Origin: Holophagales bacterium | GTDB lineage: Bacteria > Acidobacteriota > Thermoanaerobaculia > Multivoradales > Multivoraceae | Direction of reading: 5' to 3' | Length of the DNA stretch: 64,000 nucleotides | Assembly (NCBI GenBank): GCA_009845425.1 | Contig: VXZQ01000012.1 | Coordinates: 62,001-126,000, forward strand | Part shown: positions 1 through 8,446 of the stretch, piece after piece | Numbering within the stretch: position 1 is the first letter of the stretch | How the letters are laid out: each line of letters begins with the position of its first letter | Notes under the pieces: generated by a model | Database searches by the model: none | What the model saw: the letters and a program-made list of their open reading frames with translations, nothing else | Told to the model about the DNA's origin: nothing | Translations under genes and position numbers: made by a program

Positions 1-1
1 C

Positions 2-1354
2 GCTCCGCTGGAGTTCGAGGTCGAGGCCGCGGCGATCCAGTGGGTCGACGCCGGTTTCGTCGAGCTCTCGCGCGGGCGCCGGATCACCGTGCGCTCGGAT
101 GTCGAGGGAGGCATGGTGAGGCTCGATCCGGGGGCCGAGCACGATCCTCTGGGTCCGATGACGGGAAAGGTGGTCGACGGCGAGGCCGGGTTCGAGAACG
201 TACCCGCGGAGGAGTCTCTGCGGGTTCGAGTGCTGGACGAAGGCGTGCCGGTCTGCGAGCTTCGCGAGGAGGCTGGAACTGGTGACGAGGTGATCCGGTG
301 CGACCGGAGCACCGTGACCGTCACGGGTTTGGTGACGGTTGCAGGTCAACCCGGGAACGGGAGGTTGATCTGGCAGTCGAAGGTGGAGAATCCGCAGCCC
401 GAAGGGATCTTCCGCACGCTAGGCGGGTCGATACGGCGGAGCCAGGTCGTCACCAGCAAGCTCGAACTGACGGCGCCCCTCGACGGCGAGGGTCGTTATC
501 GGCTGGAGTCGATGCTCCCGGGCGAGTGGAACGTGACCCCGTTTTCGGACAGCGACGGATGGCAGCAGGAGCGTGAGGTCACGGTGCCGGATGCCCCGGG
601 TGAGGAAGTCGCGCTGGATTTCCACTATGGCGGCGTGTCCATCGATGGAATCGTCGTCGATGCCGAAGGACAGCCCGTCACCCACGCGACGGTGGACATC
701 TTCCCGGGCCGCCGGGCGGTTGTAACCGGTCGGAACGGCCGCTACGAGATCCGAGACCTTGCGCCCGGCGCCTACCAGTTGCGGGCGCGGTTTCAGCACT
801 CCCGCTCCGACCTGGTGGACGTGGAGCTTCGGGACTACAACGACCGCCAGTCCGTGCAACTGGACCTGCGGAACGATCCCTCCGACGACGAACTTGTGAT
901 TCGGCTCGCCGGCGCCGCCGCCGGCTTCTGCTTCGTCGAGATGGAGGGCGCCGGGCAGCGGACCGTCCGGATCGATCGCGGTGTCGCGAGCACGCAACTC
1001 ACTCCGCCGCTCACCGACCGGGTCCGTGTCGCCTGCCAGGCGGACGGGCGGTGGGTCCTCACCGGCTGGCAGCCCCTCGAACCCGCTCTGGAGCGCGGCG
1101 TCGACCTCGACCCCTTCAAGTCGGAGTCCTCGATCGTCCTGACCGGCGAGCCGTCGACGGCGGCCGTGCAGGTCACCGGTCCCGGTGGCTGGGATCTCGG
1201 CTCTCTCCGCATCTGGTTCGGCGGTGCGACGACATTCTCCGTCGGCGAGACGATCTCCAACCTGCCGGACGGTGAGTACACCCTCCGTTGGAGGAATCAG
1301 GTCCGGACCGTCTGGACCGAGCGGCGGCGCGCGGCCGAGGTCGAGATCGAATAG
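2..1354 (+). CDS. Carboxypeptidase-regulatory-like domain protein (5' end outside window)
   Basis: The reading frame is open from base 2, so the window holds only the last 450 or so residues and the true start lies upstream; a GTG at 89 is internal. Around fragment residues 205-265 there is a recognisable carboxypeptidase regulatory-like (transthyretin-type beta-sandwich) repeat, with the typical pattern V-D-A-E-G-Q-P-V then G-x-Y-x-I-x-x-L-x-P-G-x-Y. The rest is beta-rich and acidic, without membrane segments. Such repeats occur in large secreted or cell-surface proteins of Acidobacteriota and Myxococcota and usually mediate binding rather than catalysis. No catalytic motif is visible. It runs toward the convergent cytochrome b gene, 30 bases away. 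The exact role is unknown. Confidence 0.75.
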   Translation, partial: APLEFEVEAAAIQWVDAGFVELSRGRRITVRSDVEGGMVRLDPGAEHDPLGPMTGKVVDGEAGFENVPAEESLRVRVLDEGVPVCELREEAGTGDEVIRCDRSTVTVTGLVTVAGQPGNGRLIWQSKVENPQPEGIFRTLGGSIRRSQVVTSKLELTAPLDGEGRYRLESMLPGEWNVTPFSDSDGWQQEREVTVPDAPGEEVALDFHYGGVSIDGIVVDAEGQPVTHATVDIFPGRRAVVTGRNGRYEIRDLAPGAYQLRARFQHSRSDLVDVELRDYNDRQSVQLDLRNDPSDDELVIRLAGAAAGFCFVEMEGAGQRTVRIDRGVASTQLTPPLTDRVRVACQADGRWVLTGWQPLEPALERGVDLDPFKSESSIVLTGEPSTAAVQVTGPGGWDLGSLRIWFGGATTFSVGETISNLPDGEYTLRWRNQVRTVWTERRRAAEVEIE

Positions 1355-1384
1355 CGCCGCAACGACGCGTACGCAGTCGGTCTC

Positions 1385-2203
1385 CTACTTGCCGCCGCTG
1401 ACCGGCCACTTGGCCGGATCGTGGTGCCGGAGGTAGTCCTTCCGGTCGATCCAGCCGAGGATCATCGACCACGTCATCCAGCGCTTCTCGGGCAGGATGG
1501 CGAAGTAAACGTGGGCCACGGTCAGGGTGACCAGGACGACCCCGCCGACGCCGTGGAGGACGTAGACCCAGCCCCAGCCGCCGTCGCCGAAGAACTTGTA
1601 GTCGTCCTGGGCCCAGAGCGGCTGCTCGATCCGCCACATCATCAGGATGCCGGTGACGATCGCGGCCATGCCGGCCAGGGTCGCGGCGTGATGGAACATC
1701 TTCTGCGCCGCCGGGTACTTGCCGGGTTTGGCGGGCGCCTCGCCGCCGGTCACGGCCTTGCGCATCTCGCGCATCATGTCGCCGAGGTCCGAAAGCCCGA
1801 CCCACACGTTCTTCAGGCTCTGGAAGAAGGTGGCGTGGATGATGTGGAAGACGATCGACGCCGTCAGGATCAGGCCGGTGATCCAGTGGATCTCGAGCCA
1901 GGCGAACTGCAGGCCGACCTTGGGCAGGAAGCCGGTGATCAGCAGCAGGATCATCGAGATCCCCATGATCCCGTGGAACAGGCGGGAGGCCAGACTGTGC
2001 CGTTGGATCTTCTGCGGCAGGCCCGGATCGTCAGGGGCGTTGGCGGCCGCCTTCTTCTCCTCGCCGATCCACCGGCGGCGAAGCGCCAGGTGCAGGATGA
2101 GGAAGACGCCGCCGGCGATCAGCGCGATCCAGAACAGACTCCAGTCGATCCCCAGGAGAACGTCCTGTCCCCAGGGGTTGGTGGCGCGTTGGACGATCTG
2201 CAT
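1385..2203 (-). CDS. Membrane cytochrome b (formate-dehydrogenase-gamma / b561-like), last gene of molybdenum hydroxylase operon
   Basis: A 272-residue integral membrane protein with about five hydrophobic segments: near residues 20-42, 75-95, 105-130, 170-190 and 215-240. Histidines sit at helix positions expected for haem ligands (RLFHGIMG, EIHWITG, FHIIHATF, KMFHHAA, VLHGVGG, VAHVYF), as in di-haem cytochromes of the formate dehydrogenase gamma / Ni-Fe hydrogenase b group. Such subunits pass electrons from a periplasmic oxidoreductase to quinone. It starts only 6 bases after the stop of the FAD subunit gene, so it is almost certainly co-transcribed with the 2Fe-2S, molybdopterin and FAD subunits. 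I infer that it is the electron acceptor and membrane anchor of that enzyme. A formate dehydrogenase role is unlikely because no FdhA/FdhB is present. Confidence 0.82.
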   Translation of the reverse strand: MQIVQRATNPWGQDVLLGIDWSLFWIALIAGGVFLILHLALRRRWIGEEKKAAANAPDDPGLPQKIQRHSLASRLFHGIMGISMILLLITGFLPKVGLQFAWLEIHWITGLILTASIVFHIIHATFFQSLKNVWVGLSDLGDMMREMRKAVTGGEAPAKPGKYPAAQKMFHHAATLAGMAAIVTGILMMWRIEQPLWAQDDYKFFGDGGWGWVYVLHGVGGVVLVTLTVAHVYFAILPEKRWMTWSMILGWIDRKDYLRHHDPAKWPVSGGK

Positions 2204-2209
2204 CGAGCT

Positions 2210-3214
2210 CTAGACCGGCGCCTGTCCGCGGATGGCGCGGCGGATGAGGTTTCTCATCAGCGGCACCTTGTAGCCGTTGTGGCGGAGCGGCTTGGCGCCG
2301 ATGACGCCCAGCTCGGCGATCCGGGTGGCGATGTCCTCGCTGATCGTCTGGCCTCGCAGGAGCTCCTCGCAGCGTTCCATGCGCAGCGGCACCGGCGAGA
2401 CGGCGCCGACGGAGAGGCGGCAGTCCTGGACGGTCCCGTCCTCGACCCGCATGGCGGAGGCGACGTTGACCAGGGGGAAGTCCCAGGCGTTCCGGTCGCG
2501 GACCTTCTCGAAGTAGAAGTCGGCGCCGGCCCAGGTGTCCGGGATGCGGACGGACTGCAGGACCTCGTTGGGCTGCAGGACGGTCATGCGCGTGATGTCG
2601 ATCGCGGGGCCGACGAAGAAGTCCTCGGCGGCCACGGTCCGCTCGCCGCGGCGGCCGCGGATCACCATCTCGGCGTCGAGGACGATCAGCGCCGGCGCGG
2701 TATCCGAGGGCGTGACCGCGACGCAGCGGGAAGCGTCGAAGATGCAGTGCTCGCGGTTCATCGACTCCGGCGTGTCGGCGTAGCAGATGTTGCCGCCCGC
2801 GCGGTAGCAGGGCCAGCCGGCCCGGTAGTACCAGCAGCGCGTGTCCTGCACCAGATTGCCGCCCAGCGTTCCCTGGTTGCGGATCTGGGGGGTGGCGACG
2901 GTTTCGGCGGCTTCCGCGAGGATGCCGTAGCGCTCACGGATCAGCTCGTTGTCCACCACCTCGGTGAGCGGGGTCATGGCGCCGATTTCGATACCTCCGT
3001 CGGTCTCGCTGATCCCGGAGAGTTCCGGGATCGCGCCGAGGTCCACGACCGCTTCCGGCCGCTTCACCCGGTCCTTGAACCAGTCGAAGGTGTCCATCCC
3101 GCCGGCCAGCACCCAGGCGCTGTCGCGGTGACGGTCGAGGACTTCGAGGGCGCCGTCCAGGCTGTCGGGCTGGTACAGCTCGAAGTCGGGGATCATGTCG
3201 TGGATGACGGCCAT
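2210..3214 (-). CDS. Xanthine dehydrogenase family FAD-binding subunit with Cys-rich loop (PaoB/CoxM-like)
   Basis: 334 residues, the normal length for the medium FAD subunit of molybdenum hydroxylases. The first FAD-binding stretch is at residues 36-48 (VLAGGMDTFDWF) and the second at 116-122 (TLGGNLV), followed by the family C-terminal domain. Unlike plain CoxM/XdhB proteins it carries cysteines at about positions 127, 136, 144, 157 and 164, directly after the second FAD motif. A comparable loop in PaoB of the E. coli periplasmic aldehyde oxidase, and in HcrB of 4-hydroxybenzoyl-CoA reductase, holds an extra 4Fe-4S cluster. GGAGG lies about 10 bases before the ATG. The gene follows the molybdopterin subunit by 49 bases. 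Its role is to pass electrons from the 2Fe-2S centres through FAD to the acceptor, here probably the downstream cytochrome b. Confidence 0.9.
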   Translation of the reverse strand: MAVIHDMIPDFELYQPDSLDGALEVLDRHRDSAWVLAGGMDTFDWFKDRVKRPEAVVDLGAIPELSGISETDGGIEIGAMTPLTEVVDNELIRERYGILAEAAETVATPQIRNQGTLGGNLVQDTRCWYYRAGWPCYRAGGNICYADTPESMNREHCIFDASRCVAVTPSDTAPALIVLDAEMVIRGRRGERTVAAEDFFVGPAIDITRMTVLQPNEVLQSVRIPDTWAGADFYFEKVRDRNAWDFPLVNVASAMRVEDGTVQDCRLSVGAVSPVPLRMERCEELLRGQTISEDIATRIAELGVIGAKPLRHNGYKVPLMRNLIRRAIRGQAPV

Positions 3215-3263
3215 GCTGTGGTTTCCTCCGTGTCTCTGATCGGATCGCTGTTCTGACGATCGA

Positions 3264-5714
3264 TCAGGTGTGCGCGGCCAGGAACTCGCTGTCCTGCTCG
3301 CGGCCCTCGAGCTGGTTGATGATGTGGTCGGTCATGAGCGGCAGGTAGGCCACCGTGTCCTGCCCCAGCGCGTCCTGGATGGCGCACAGGAGGGAGGCGC
3401 AGCCGGCGCCCATCGGCGGTTCGCCGATGCCCTTGGAGCCCACCGGGTTGTTCGGGTCGGGCATGTTCACCGCGTCCCACTCCATCTTGAGCGGCACGTC
3501 GAGGATCGTCGACGGCCGGGCGGTGTAGAAGCGGTTCGCGAAGGGGATGCCCCACTGCGGGTCGTAGACCCATTTCTGGCCGACCGCGCAGCCGAAGCCC
3601 TGGACGGCGCCGCCGTGAAGCTGGCCACCGAGGCTCCGGGGGTTGAGGACGGTTCCGCAATCGGTGACCGCCTTGTAGTCCGTCAGTTCGATGACGCCGG
3701 TTTCCTTGTCGAGTTCGATCTCGGCGTAGGCGACGACCCAGGAGTAGACGTCGCCGGCGCGACCGTAGTTGTCCTTGGCGGCAGCCAGCAGACCGCGGCC
3801 CTTGAGGACGGCGGCGCCGCCGAGCGTGATCGGACTGAGTCCCTCGTTGAGCTCGGTGCCGTCGTAGCGGCCTCCCATCTCGATCGCCTTCTCGGCGGCC
3901 TGGGCCAGGCTCAGGCCCGCCGCGCGGTTGCCGCGCCGGTAGACGCGTTCACCGGCGACGACGTACTGCGAGGCCGAGCCTCCATGGACCTGGGCCGCGA
4001 GCTCCTGGAGCTTCGTCTTCATGTCGGTGGCGGCGGCGTGGGTGGCGCGGGTGATCGCGTGGGTCGTCTGGCTGCCGGCCTGCACGCAGGTGTGGGGCAC
4101 GCCCTTGCCGGTGTCGCCCCAGACCATGTCCACCTTCTCCCACGGCACGTCGAGCAGGTCGGCTGCGACCCGCGCGGTGTCGGAGTAGGAGTGGGTGCCG
4201 AGGTTGCCGATCCCGGTGTGGATCTCGAGCCGGCCTTCCGGCGTGATCAGCATCAGTCCGTCGAAGCCGCTCGAACCGGCGGTGTAGGTCGAACTCGCCA
4301 GACCGACGCCGGTGACCTTCGAGCCGTTCATCTGCCCGCTGCGCGTCTTGGCGTCTTCCCAGTCGACCATCTCGGCCAGCCGGTCCCAGGCCTCGGTCAC
4401 GTAGGCGGTGGTCACGTTGCGACCTTCCGCCTCGCCGAACTTGGCGCCGTTCTTCGCGATGTTGATCTGGCGGATCGTCAGGCGGTCGATTCCCAGGTGG
4501 TCCGCGGCGCGGTCGAGCAGGGGCTCGACCATGGCCGACATCTGCACTCCGCCCGGCGCCCGCTGCGGGGCCCGCGGGGGGGTGTTCGTCGCGATGGAGA
4601 GGCCGCGGTGGCGCATGCTCTCGGGCTGGTAGGTGAGGGACACCATGTTGCCCGAGGTGCCCATGTCGCTCTGACGGCCGTACGGACCGTTGTCCTGGAT
4701 CACCGCCCAGTCGAAGGCGGAGATACGGCCGTCGTTCTTGAAGCCGATCCTGGCCCAACCCTGGAAGCCCGGCCGGGCCCGGCCGATGTAGTTCTCCTCG
4801 TAGCGGGTGACCCGGTGCATGACCGGCTTGCCGGTCTTTTTGGCCAGGTAGACCGGCACCGCCATGTTGCTGGTGCCGACGATCTTGCTGCCGAAGCCGC
4901 CGCCGGTGTACTCGGCGTGGACGATCAGGTTCTGGGGCGGCACGCCTACCGTGCCCTGGCCCGCGAGCAGCGTGAAGGCGACGCTCTGGGTGGAGGGGTA
5001 GAGGTGGCAGGTGTCGCCGTCCCAGTGGGCCATGCAGCTCCGCGGCTCCATCGGGTGGTGGGTGACCGACTGGAAGAAGAGCGGCTCGTCGATGATGTAG
5101 TCGGCGTCGGCGAAGCCCTTCTCGAGGTCGCCGTTTGTCCACTCGTCCTGGAACACGCCCCCGGGCATCCTGCCCTTCTCGCCATTCGAGCCCCTCGCCG
5201 TGGCGAGGTCCTCGGCCGTCCACTCGACGCGCTCGACGACGGTCTCCATTCCCGTGTCGGTGCGCCGACGGATGATGCTGTTGCCGTCCGGCAGTGAGTT
5301 GGCTCCTCCCGGCGCGATCGAATCCAGCGGATCCAGCGCGAATGGCAGCGGCTCGAAGTCGACCTTGATCTTCTCGATCGCGTCGGCGGCGATCTTCTCG
5401 GTGACGGCGGCGACGGCGAGCACGGGCTCGCCCTCGTACTTCGGATGGTTCGTCAGGGAGCGCTCATCCAGCGGCCCCGGCTCGCCCATGTACTCGGCGA
5501 GGTCGTCCGCGGTGAGAACCGCTTCGACGCCTTCCATCGCCAGCGCGGCGGAGGCGTCGATGTTCCGCACCCGCGCATGGGGCATCGGCGACAGCAACTG
5601 CTTGGCGAACAGCATGCCCTCGGCGCGCCAGTCCTCGGCGTACTTGGCGCGTCCGGTGATCTTCTCGATCAGATCGGGTGGAGCGTAGTCGGTGCCGACA
5701 AGGGTCTTGGCCAT
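3264..5714 (-). CDS. Xanthine dehydrogenase family molybdopterin-binding (large) subunit
   Basis: 816 residues, containing the N-terminal aldehyde oxidase/xanthine dehydrogenase a/b hammerhead (about 10-115) and the long molybdopterin-cytosine-dinucleotide-binding region. The C-terminal signature GSKGIGEPPMGAG carries the catalytic glutamate at about residue 765, corresponding to the base that activates the Mo-bound water in xanthine oxidoreductase. The AYxCSFR active-site loop of aerobic CO dehydrogenase is absent, so this is a hydroxylase of aldehydes, N-heterocycles or a related substrate; the substrate cannot be read from sequence. It has no signal peptide of its own and probably crosses the membrane folded, together with the Tat-bearing small subunit. 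A strong Shine-Dalgarno (AGGAG) lies about 7 bases before the ATG, and the gene starts 10 bases after the 2Fe-2S subunit. Confidence 0.92.
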   Translation of the reverse strand: MAKTLVGTDYAPPDLIEKITGRAKYAEDWRAEGMLFAKQLLSPMPHARVRNIDASAALAMEGVEAVLTADDLAEYMGEPGPLDERSLTNHPKYEGEPVLAVAAVTEKIAADAIEKIKVDFEPLPFALDPLDSIAPGGANSLPDGNSIIRRRTDTGMETVVERVEWTAEDLATARGSNGEKGRMPGGVFQDEWTNGDLEKGFADADYIIDEPLFFQSVTHHPMEPRSCMAHWDGDTCHLYPSTQSVAFTLLAGQGTVGVPPQNLIVHAEYTGGGFGSKIVGTSNMAVPVYLAKKTGKPVMHRVTRYEENYIGRARPGFQGWARIGFKNDGRISAFDWAVIQDNGPYGRQSDMGTSGNMVSLTYQPESMRHRGLSIATNTPPRAPQRAPGGVQMSAMVEPLLDRAADHLGIDRLTIRQINIAKNGAKFGEAEGRNVTTAYVTEAWDRLAEMVDWEDAKTRSGQMNGSKVTGVGLASSTYTAGSSGFDGLMLITPEGRLEIHTGIGNLGTHSYSDTARVAADLLDVPWEKVDMVWGDTGKGVPHTCVQAGSQTTHAITRATHAAATDMKTKLQELAAQVHGGSASQYVVAGERVYRRGNRAAGLSLAQAAEKAIEMGGRYDGTELNEGLSPITLGGAAVLKGRGLLAAAKDNYGRAGDVYSWVVAYAEIELDKETGVIELTDYKAVTDCGTVLNPRSLGGQLHGGAVQGFGCAVGQKWVYDPQWGIPFANRFYTARPSTILDVPLKMEWDAVNMPDPNNPVGSKGIGEPPMGAGCASLLCAIQDALGQDTVAYLPLMTDHIINQLEGREQDSEFLAAHT

Positions 5715-5724
5715 GCTTTACTCC

Positions 5725-6498
5725 TCAGCTCAGGGCGGCGCGTGCGTTCTCGAGCGCGCGTTCGGCAGTGTTCAGGATCTTGTTGTAGTCACCGCAGCGG
5801 CAGATGTGGCCGGCGAGCCATTTCTGGGCATCCGCGCGGGTCGCGTTCGGGTTGGCCTTGACCAGGCCGGCCATGCTCATGATGAAGCCCGGGGCGCAGA
5901 AGGCGCACTGGAAGCCCATTTCGTCGAGCACCGCCTGCTGGACCGGGTGAAGCACGCCGTCCTGCTCGAGGCCTTCGACCGTGGTGACCTCGCGACCGCG
6001 CACCTGGTGCACCAGGATCGAGCAGCCGTAGTGGGGAACGTCGTCGATCAACACGGTGCAGGCGCCACACTCGGCGCGGTCGCAACCGAGCTTGGTGCCG
6101 GTCAGGTCCAGCCCGTAGCGCAGCACCATGGCCAGCGTGTCCATCGGTTCGACGTCCAGCTCGTGGGTTTCGCCGTTCACCCGCAACGCGATCGTGCGGG
6201 CCACCGGCTCCGTGGCGGCACGCAGCACATCGGGCTGCAGCAGATTGCCGCCCGCCATCGAGACGGCGGCGCCGGTGGCGACGGAACCCTGGATGAAGGT
6301 CCGTCGGGTGACGTTCGAGGGGCCGGAGCCGTCGCCGTCCTCCTCCAGGTCCTGGGGTGACATCCGACCGCCCGAAGACGGGCGCTCGGACTGTGACGCG
6401 GCTCGCGCGTTGACGCGCAAGCCGGGTTCCTGCTGAAGTTCCTCGAGCAGGTCGTCCTGCACGAAGGTGTCTTCTCTCAACTCATCCATGGTCTCCAA
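5725..6498 (-). CDS. Tat-exported 2Fe-2S subunit of molybdenum hydroxylase (PaoA/YagT-like)
   Basis: 257 residues. A twin-arginine signal (TRRTFIQGS followed by a hydrophobic stretch) is centred near residues 64-85. The plant-ferredoxin-type cluster follows (CDRAECGACTVL plus a later Cys), then the second, helical 2Fe-2S domain (CAFCAPGF and CRCGDYN). This order is that of the small subunit of periplasmic aldehyde oxidases such as PaoA. The long N-terminal extension before the RR motif is odd. The chosen ATG at 6498 has GGAGG 9 bases upstream, whereas the alternative ATG at 6363, which gives a conventional Tat leader, has no Shine-Dalgarno. It is the first gene of the operon and its signal presumably exports the whole complex. 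A TATGCT hexamer at 6565-6570 (-) could be its -10 box. Confidence 0.9.
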   Translation of the reverse strand: METMDELREDTFVQDDLLEELQQEPGLRVNARAASQSERPSSGGRMSPQDLEEDGDGSGPSNVTRRTFIQGSVATGAAVSMAGGNLLQPDVLRAATEPVARTIALRVNGETHELDVEPMDTLAMVLRYGLDLTGTKLGCDRAECGACTVLIDDVPHYGCSILVHQVRGREVTTVEGLEQDGVLHPVQQAVLDEMGFQCAFCAPGFIMSMAGLVKANPNATRADAQKWLAGHICRCGDYNKILNTAERALENARAALS

Positions 6499-6607
6499 CC
6501 TCCGTTGGGGGAGTCATGCCGGTGCGTTGCCTGAGGCGGGCTGTCGTCAGCTTGTGCGGTCAGGAGCATACATCATCGTTTTCGGTGGAGAGCGGCGCGC
6601 TCGCGCT

Positions 6608-8308
6608 TCACATCCGGCCGCCGATGATCACGTCGAGCAGGTAGGGGCCGCCCGTCGCGAAGGCCTCCCGTAGGGCCTCCTCGACGTCCGCCGGGTCCTC
6701 GATCTTCCGCCCCGGAACGCCCATTCCCGTGGCCATCTCGACAAAGTCGAGTTCCGGCTCGGTCAGGTTCATGTGGGGGTAGGGCCGGTCCGCCGCGATG
6801 CCGAAGCGTTCCCGGTAGACGTCCATGTTGATCTTCAGGATCTTGTACTCGCGGTTGTGCAGGATCAGGAAGACGATCGGCATGTCGTAGTGGGCGGCGG
6901 TCCAGAGGGCCTGGATCGAGTACATCGCCGAGCCGTCGCCTGAGAAGACGATGACGGGCCGCTCGGGGTGGGCGAGCGAAGCGCCGATGCCGCCGACCAG
7001 TCCCTGGCCGATGCCGCCGCCACGGGTGCCGCAGTAGCGGTTGGGGTCGTCGATGGGAAGGAAGCCGAGCAGGTCGCCGCCCGCGGTGATCGATTCGTTG
7101 ACGATCACGGCGTCGTCCGGCACCGCCTTCGCGGCCTCGGACATGAGCCGCGCCGGCGACATGGGCGTGTCGTCAAAGTGGGCCGCCAGCCGCTTCTGGC
7201 GGGCGGCATGGGCGCCTTCGGTGGCCGCGCGCAGCTTGTCCATCCGGTCCGCCGCGGCGGACCGGAAGCCGGAGTCGGCAGACTCTTCCAGCGCTGCCCG
7301 CAGGGCCGCGAGCCCGGCGCGCGGGTCGGCGAGCATTCCGACTTCGACCGGGAAGTTGAAGGCCAGGCGGCCCGGCGCGTCCTCGATCTGGAGCACGCTG
7401 GTCTCGTCGCCGAAGGGCGAATCCGGGTCGAACCAGACTTCCTCGAAGAACGAACCGCCAACCAGCAGGACGACGTCGGCGCCCCCGAGGGCGTGCTGAA
7501 TGCCGGCGTGGTTGAGGGGCATGCGCGGCCGGAAACAGGGATGGCTCTGCGGGAAGTTCAGGCGCTGCATCAGCCCTTCCGGGTAGACCCCCGCGCCGAC
7601 GAACTCGGCGAGCGCCACGAGTTCCTGCTGGCCGCCGCTTCGGGCGACGCCGTCTCCGATCACGATCGCCGGCCGGCGCGCCCGGCTTAGCACCTCGGCC
7701 ATGCGGGCGGCCGCCGCGGCTTCCGGCTGCGGCGCCCGGTAGAGGTCGCCGAGCGGCCGTACCGGCTCCGCGGTCTCTTCCTCCAGGACGTTCAGCGGCA
7801 AGGCGACGAACACCGGACCGGCGGGCGGATCGTGCGCGACCTTGAAGGCCCGGTGGAGGATCGGCGCGAACTCGTCGGCGCGCTCGACCTGGACGCTCCA
7901 CTTGACCAGCGGTTCGGCCATTGCCACCAGGTCGTGTCCGAGCAGGGGTTCGCGGAGTCGGGACCGGGTGTCCTGTTGCCCGGCGGTGATCACCATCGGA
8001 GTGTTCGCCTCCCAGGCGTTGTAGAGCATGCCGAGGGCGTTGCCGAGTCCCGGCGCTACGTGCAGGTTGACGACACCGGTGACTCCGGTCGACTGGGCGT
8101 AGTAGTGGGCGGCGCCAAGGGCCACGGACTCATGCAGAGCGAGGATGTAGCGGAGATCCGGGTGGTCCCCGAGCCGGTCCATCAGCGGACTCTCGGTGGT
8201 GCCTGGATTGCCGAAGAGGAACGGAATGCCGTACTCGGTCAGTGCCTCGAGCAGGACGTCTCCGCCGCGCTGGGAACTGTGCTTGGGACGGATCGCTGGC
8301 AGGCTCAT
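6608..8308 (-). CDS. ThDP-dependent decarboxylase (benzoylformate decarboxylase / acetolactate synthase-like)
   Basis: 566 residues with the three-domain layout of the POX/ALS family. The N-terminal Pyr domain has GNPGTTESPLMD and the conserved ThDP-activating glutamate at residue 60 (LALHESVALGAAHYY), followed by the central NAD/FAD-like domain. The C-terminal PP domain has the metal/diphosphate motif GDGSAMYSIQAL, ending in HNREY. The G-N-P-G-x-x-E and L-H-x-x-x-G-L-G-N signatures resemble benzoylformate decarboxylase more than acetolactate synthase. The expected reaction is decarboxylation of a 2-oxo acid to an aldehyde, in the cytoplasm. It lies 109 bases upstream of the molybdenum hydroxylase operon on the same strand, which would fit aldehyde supply, but this link is inference. 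A TACCCT hexamer ends 8 bases before the ATG, suggesting a leaderless transcript. Confidence 0.85.
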   Translation of the reverse strand: MSLPAIRPKHSSQRGGDVLLEALTEYGIPFLFGNPGTTESPLMDRLGDHPDLRYILALHESVALGAAHYYAQSTGVTGVVNLHVAPGLGNALGMLYNAWEANTPMVITAGQQDTRSRLREPLLGHDLVAMAEPLVKWSVQVERADEFAPILHRAFKVAHDPPAGPVFVALPLNVLEEETAEPVRPLGDLYRAPQPEAAAAARMAEVLSRARRPAIVIGDGVARSGGQQELVALAEFVGAGVYPEGLMQRLNFPQSHPCFRPRMPLNHAGIQHALGGADVVLLVGGSFFEEVWFDPDSPFGDETSVLQIEDAPGRLAFNFPVEVGMLADPRAGLAALRAALEESADSGFRSAAADRMDKLRAATEGAHAARQKRLAAHFDDTPMSPARLMSEAAKAVPDDAVIVNESITAGGDLLGFLPIDDPNRYCGTRGGGIGQGLVGGIGASLAHPERPVIVFSGDGSAMYSIQALWTAAHYDMPIVFLILHNREYKILKINMDVYRERFGIAADRPYPHMNLTEPELDFVEMATGMGVPGRKIEDPADVEEALREAFATGGPYLLDVIIGGRM

Positions 8309-8354
8309 GGGCGTGGAGGGTAGCAGGAGGAAGGGTCGTTCCTGAGCGGCCGTG

Positions 8355-8360
8355 TTGACA
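8355..8360 (+). promoter_or_regulatory. Possible -35 element upstream of isocitrate lyase
   Basis: A perfect TTGACA lies about 90 bases before the preferred isocitrate lyase start in the 138-base divergent intergenic region. No convincing -10 box is found at 16-18 bases; TGTTAC at 8382-8387 is at 21. This is weak evidence only. Confidence 0.25.
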
Positions 8361-8446
8361 TCGCCTGAAGCGCCCTTCCGGTGTTACGGTTAGCTCCTTC
8401 CGACCCTTCGGGGGCATCCACAACGAGCCGGATGGAGATCACGGCA

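Noticed and set aside
1385..2203. Formate dehydrogenase gamma subunit
   Set aside because: The fold fits, but no formate dehydrogenase catalytic or iron-sulfur subunit is present, and the gene is fused into the molybdenum hydroxylase operon by a 6-base gap.
3270..5297. Long plus-strand open frame of 675 codons
   Set aside because: It is antisense to the molybdopterin subunit, has no recognisable domain, and is rich in Arg, Ala, Gly and Val as expected for a high-GC antisense shadow.
3264..5714. Aerobic carbon monoxide dehydrogenase large subunit
   Set aside because: The AYxCSFR active-site loop needed for CO oxidation is not found, and no coxG, coxD, coxE or coxF genes are nearby.
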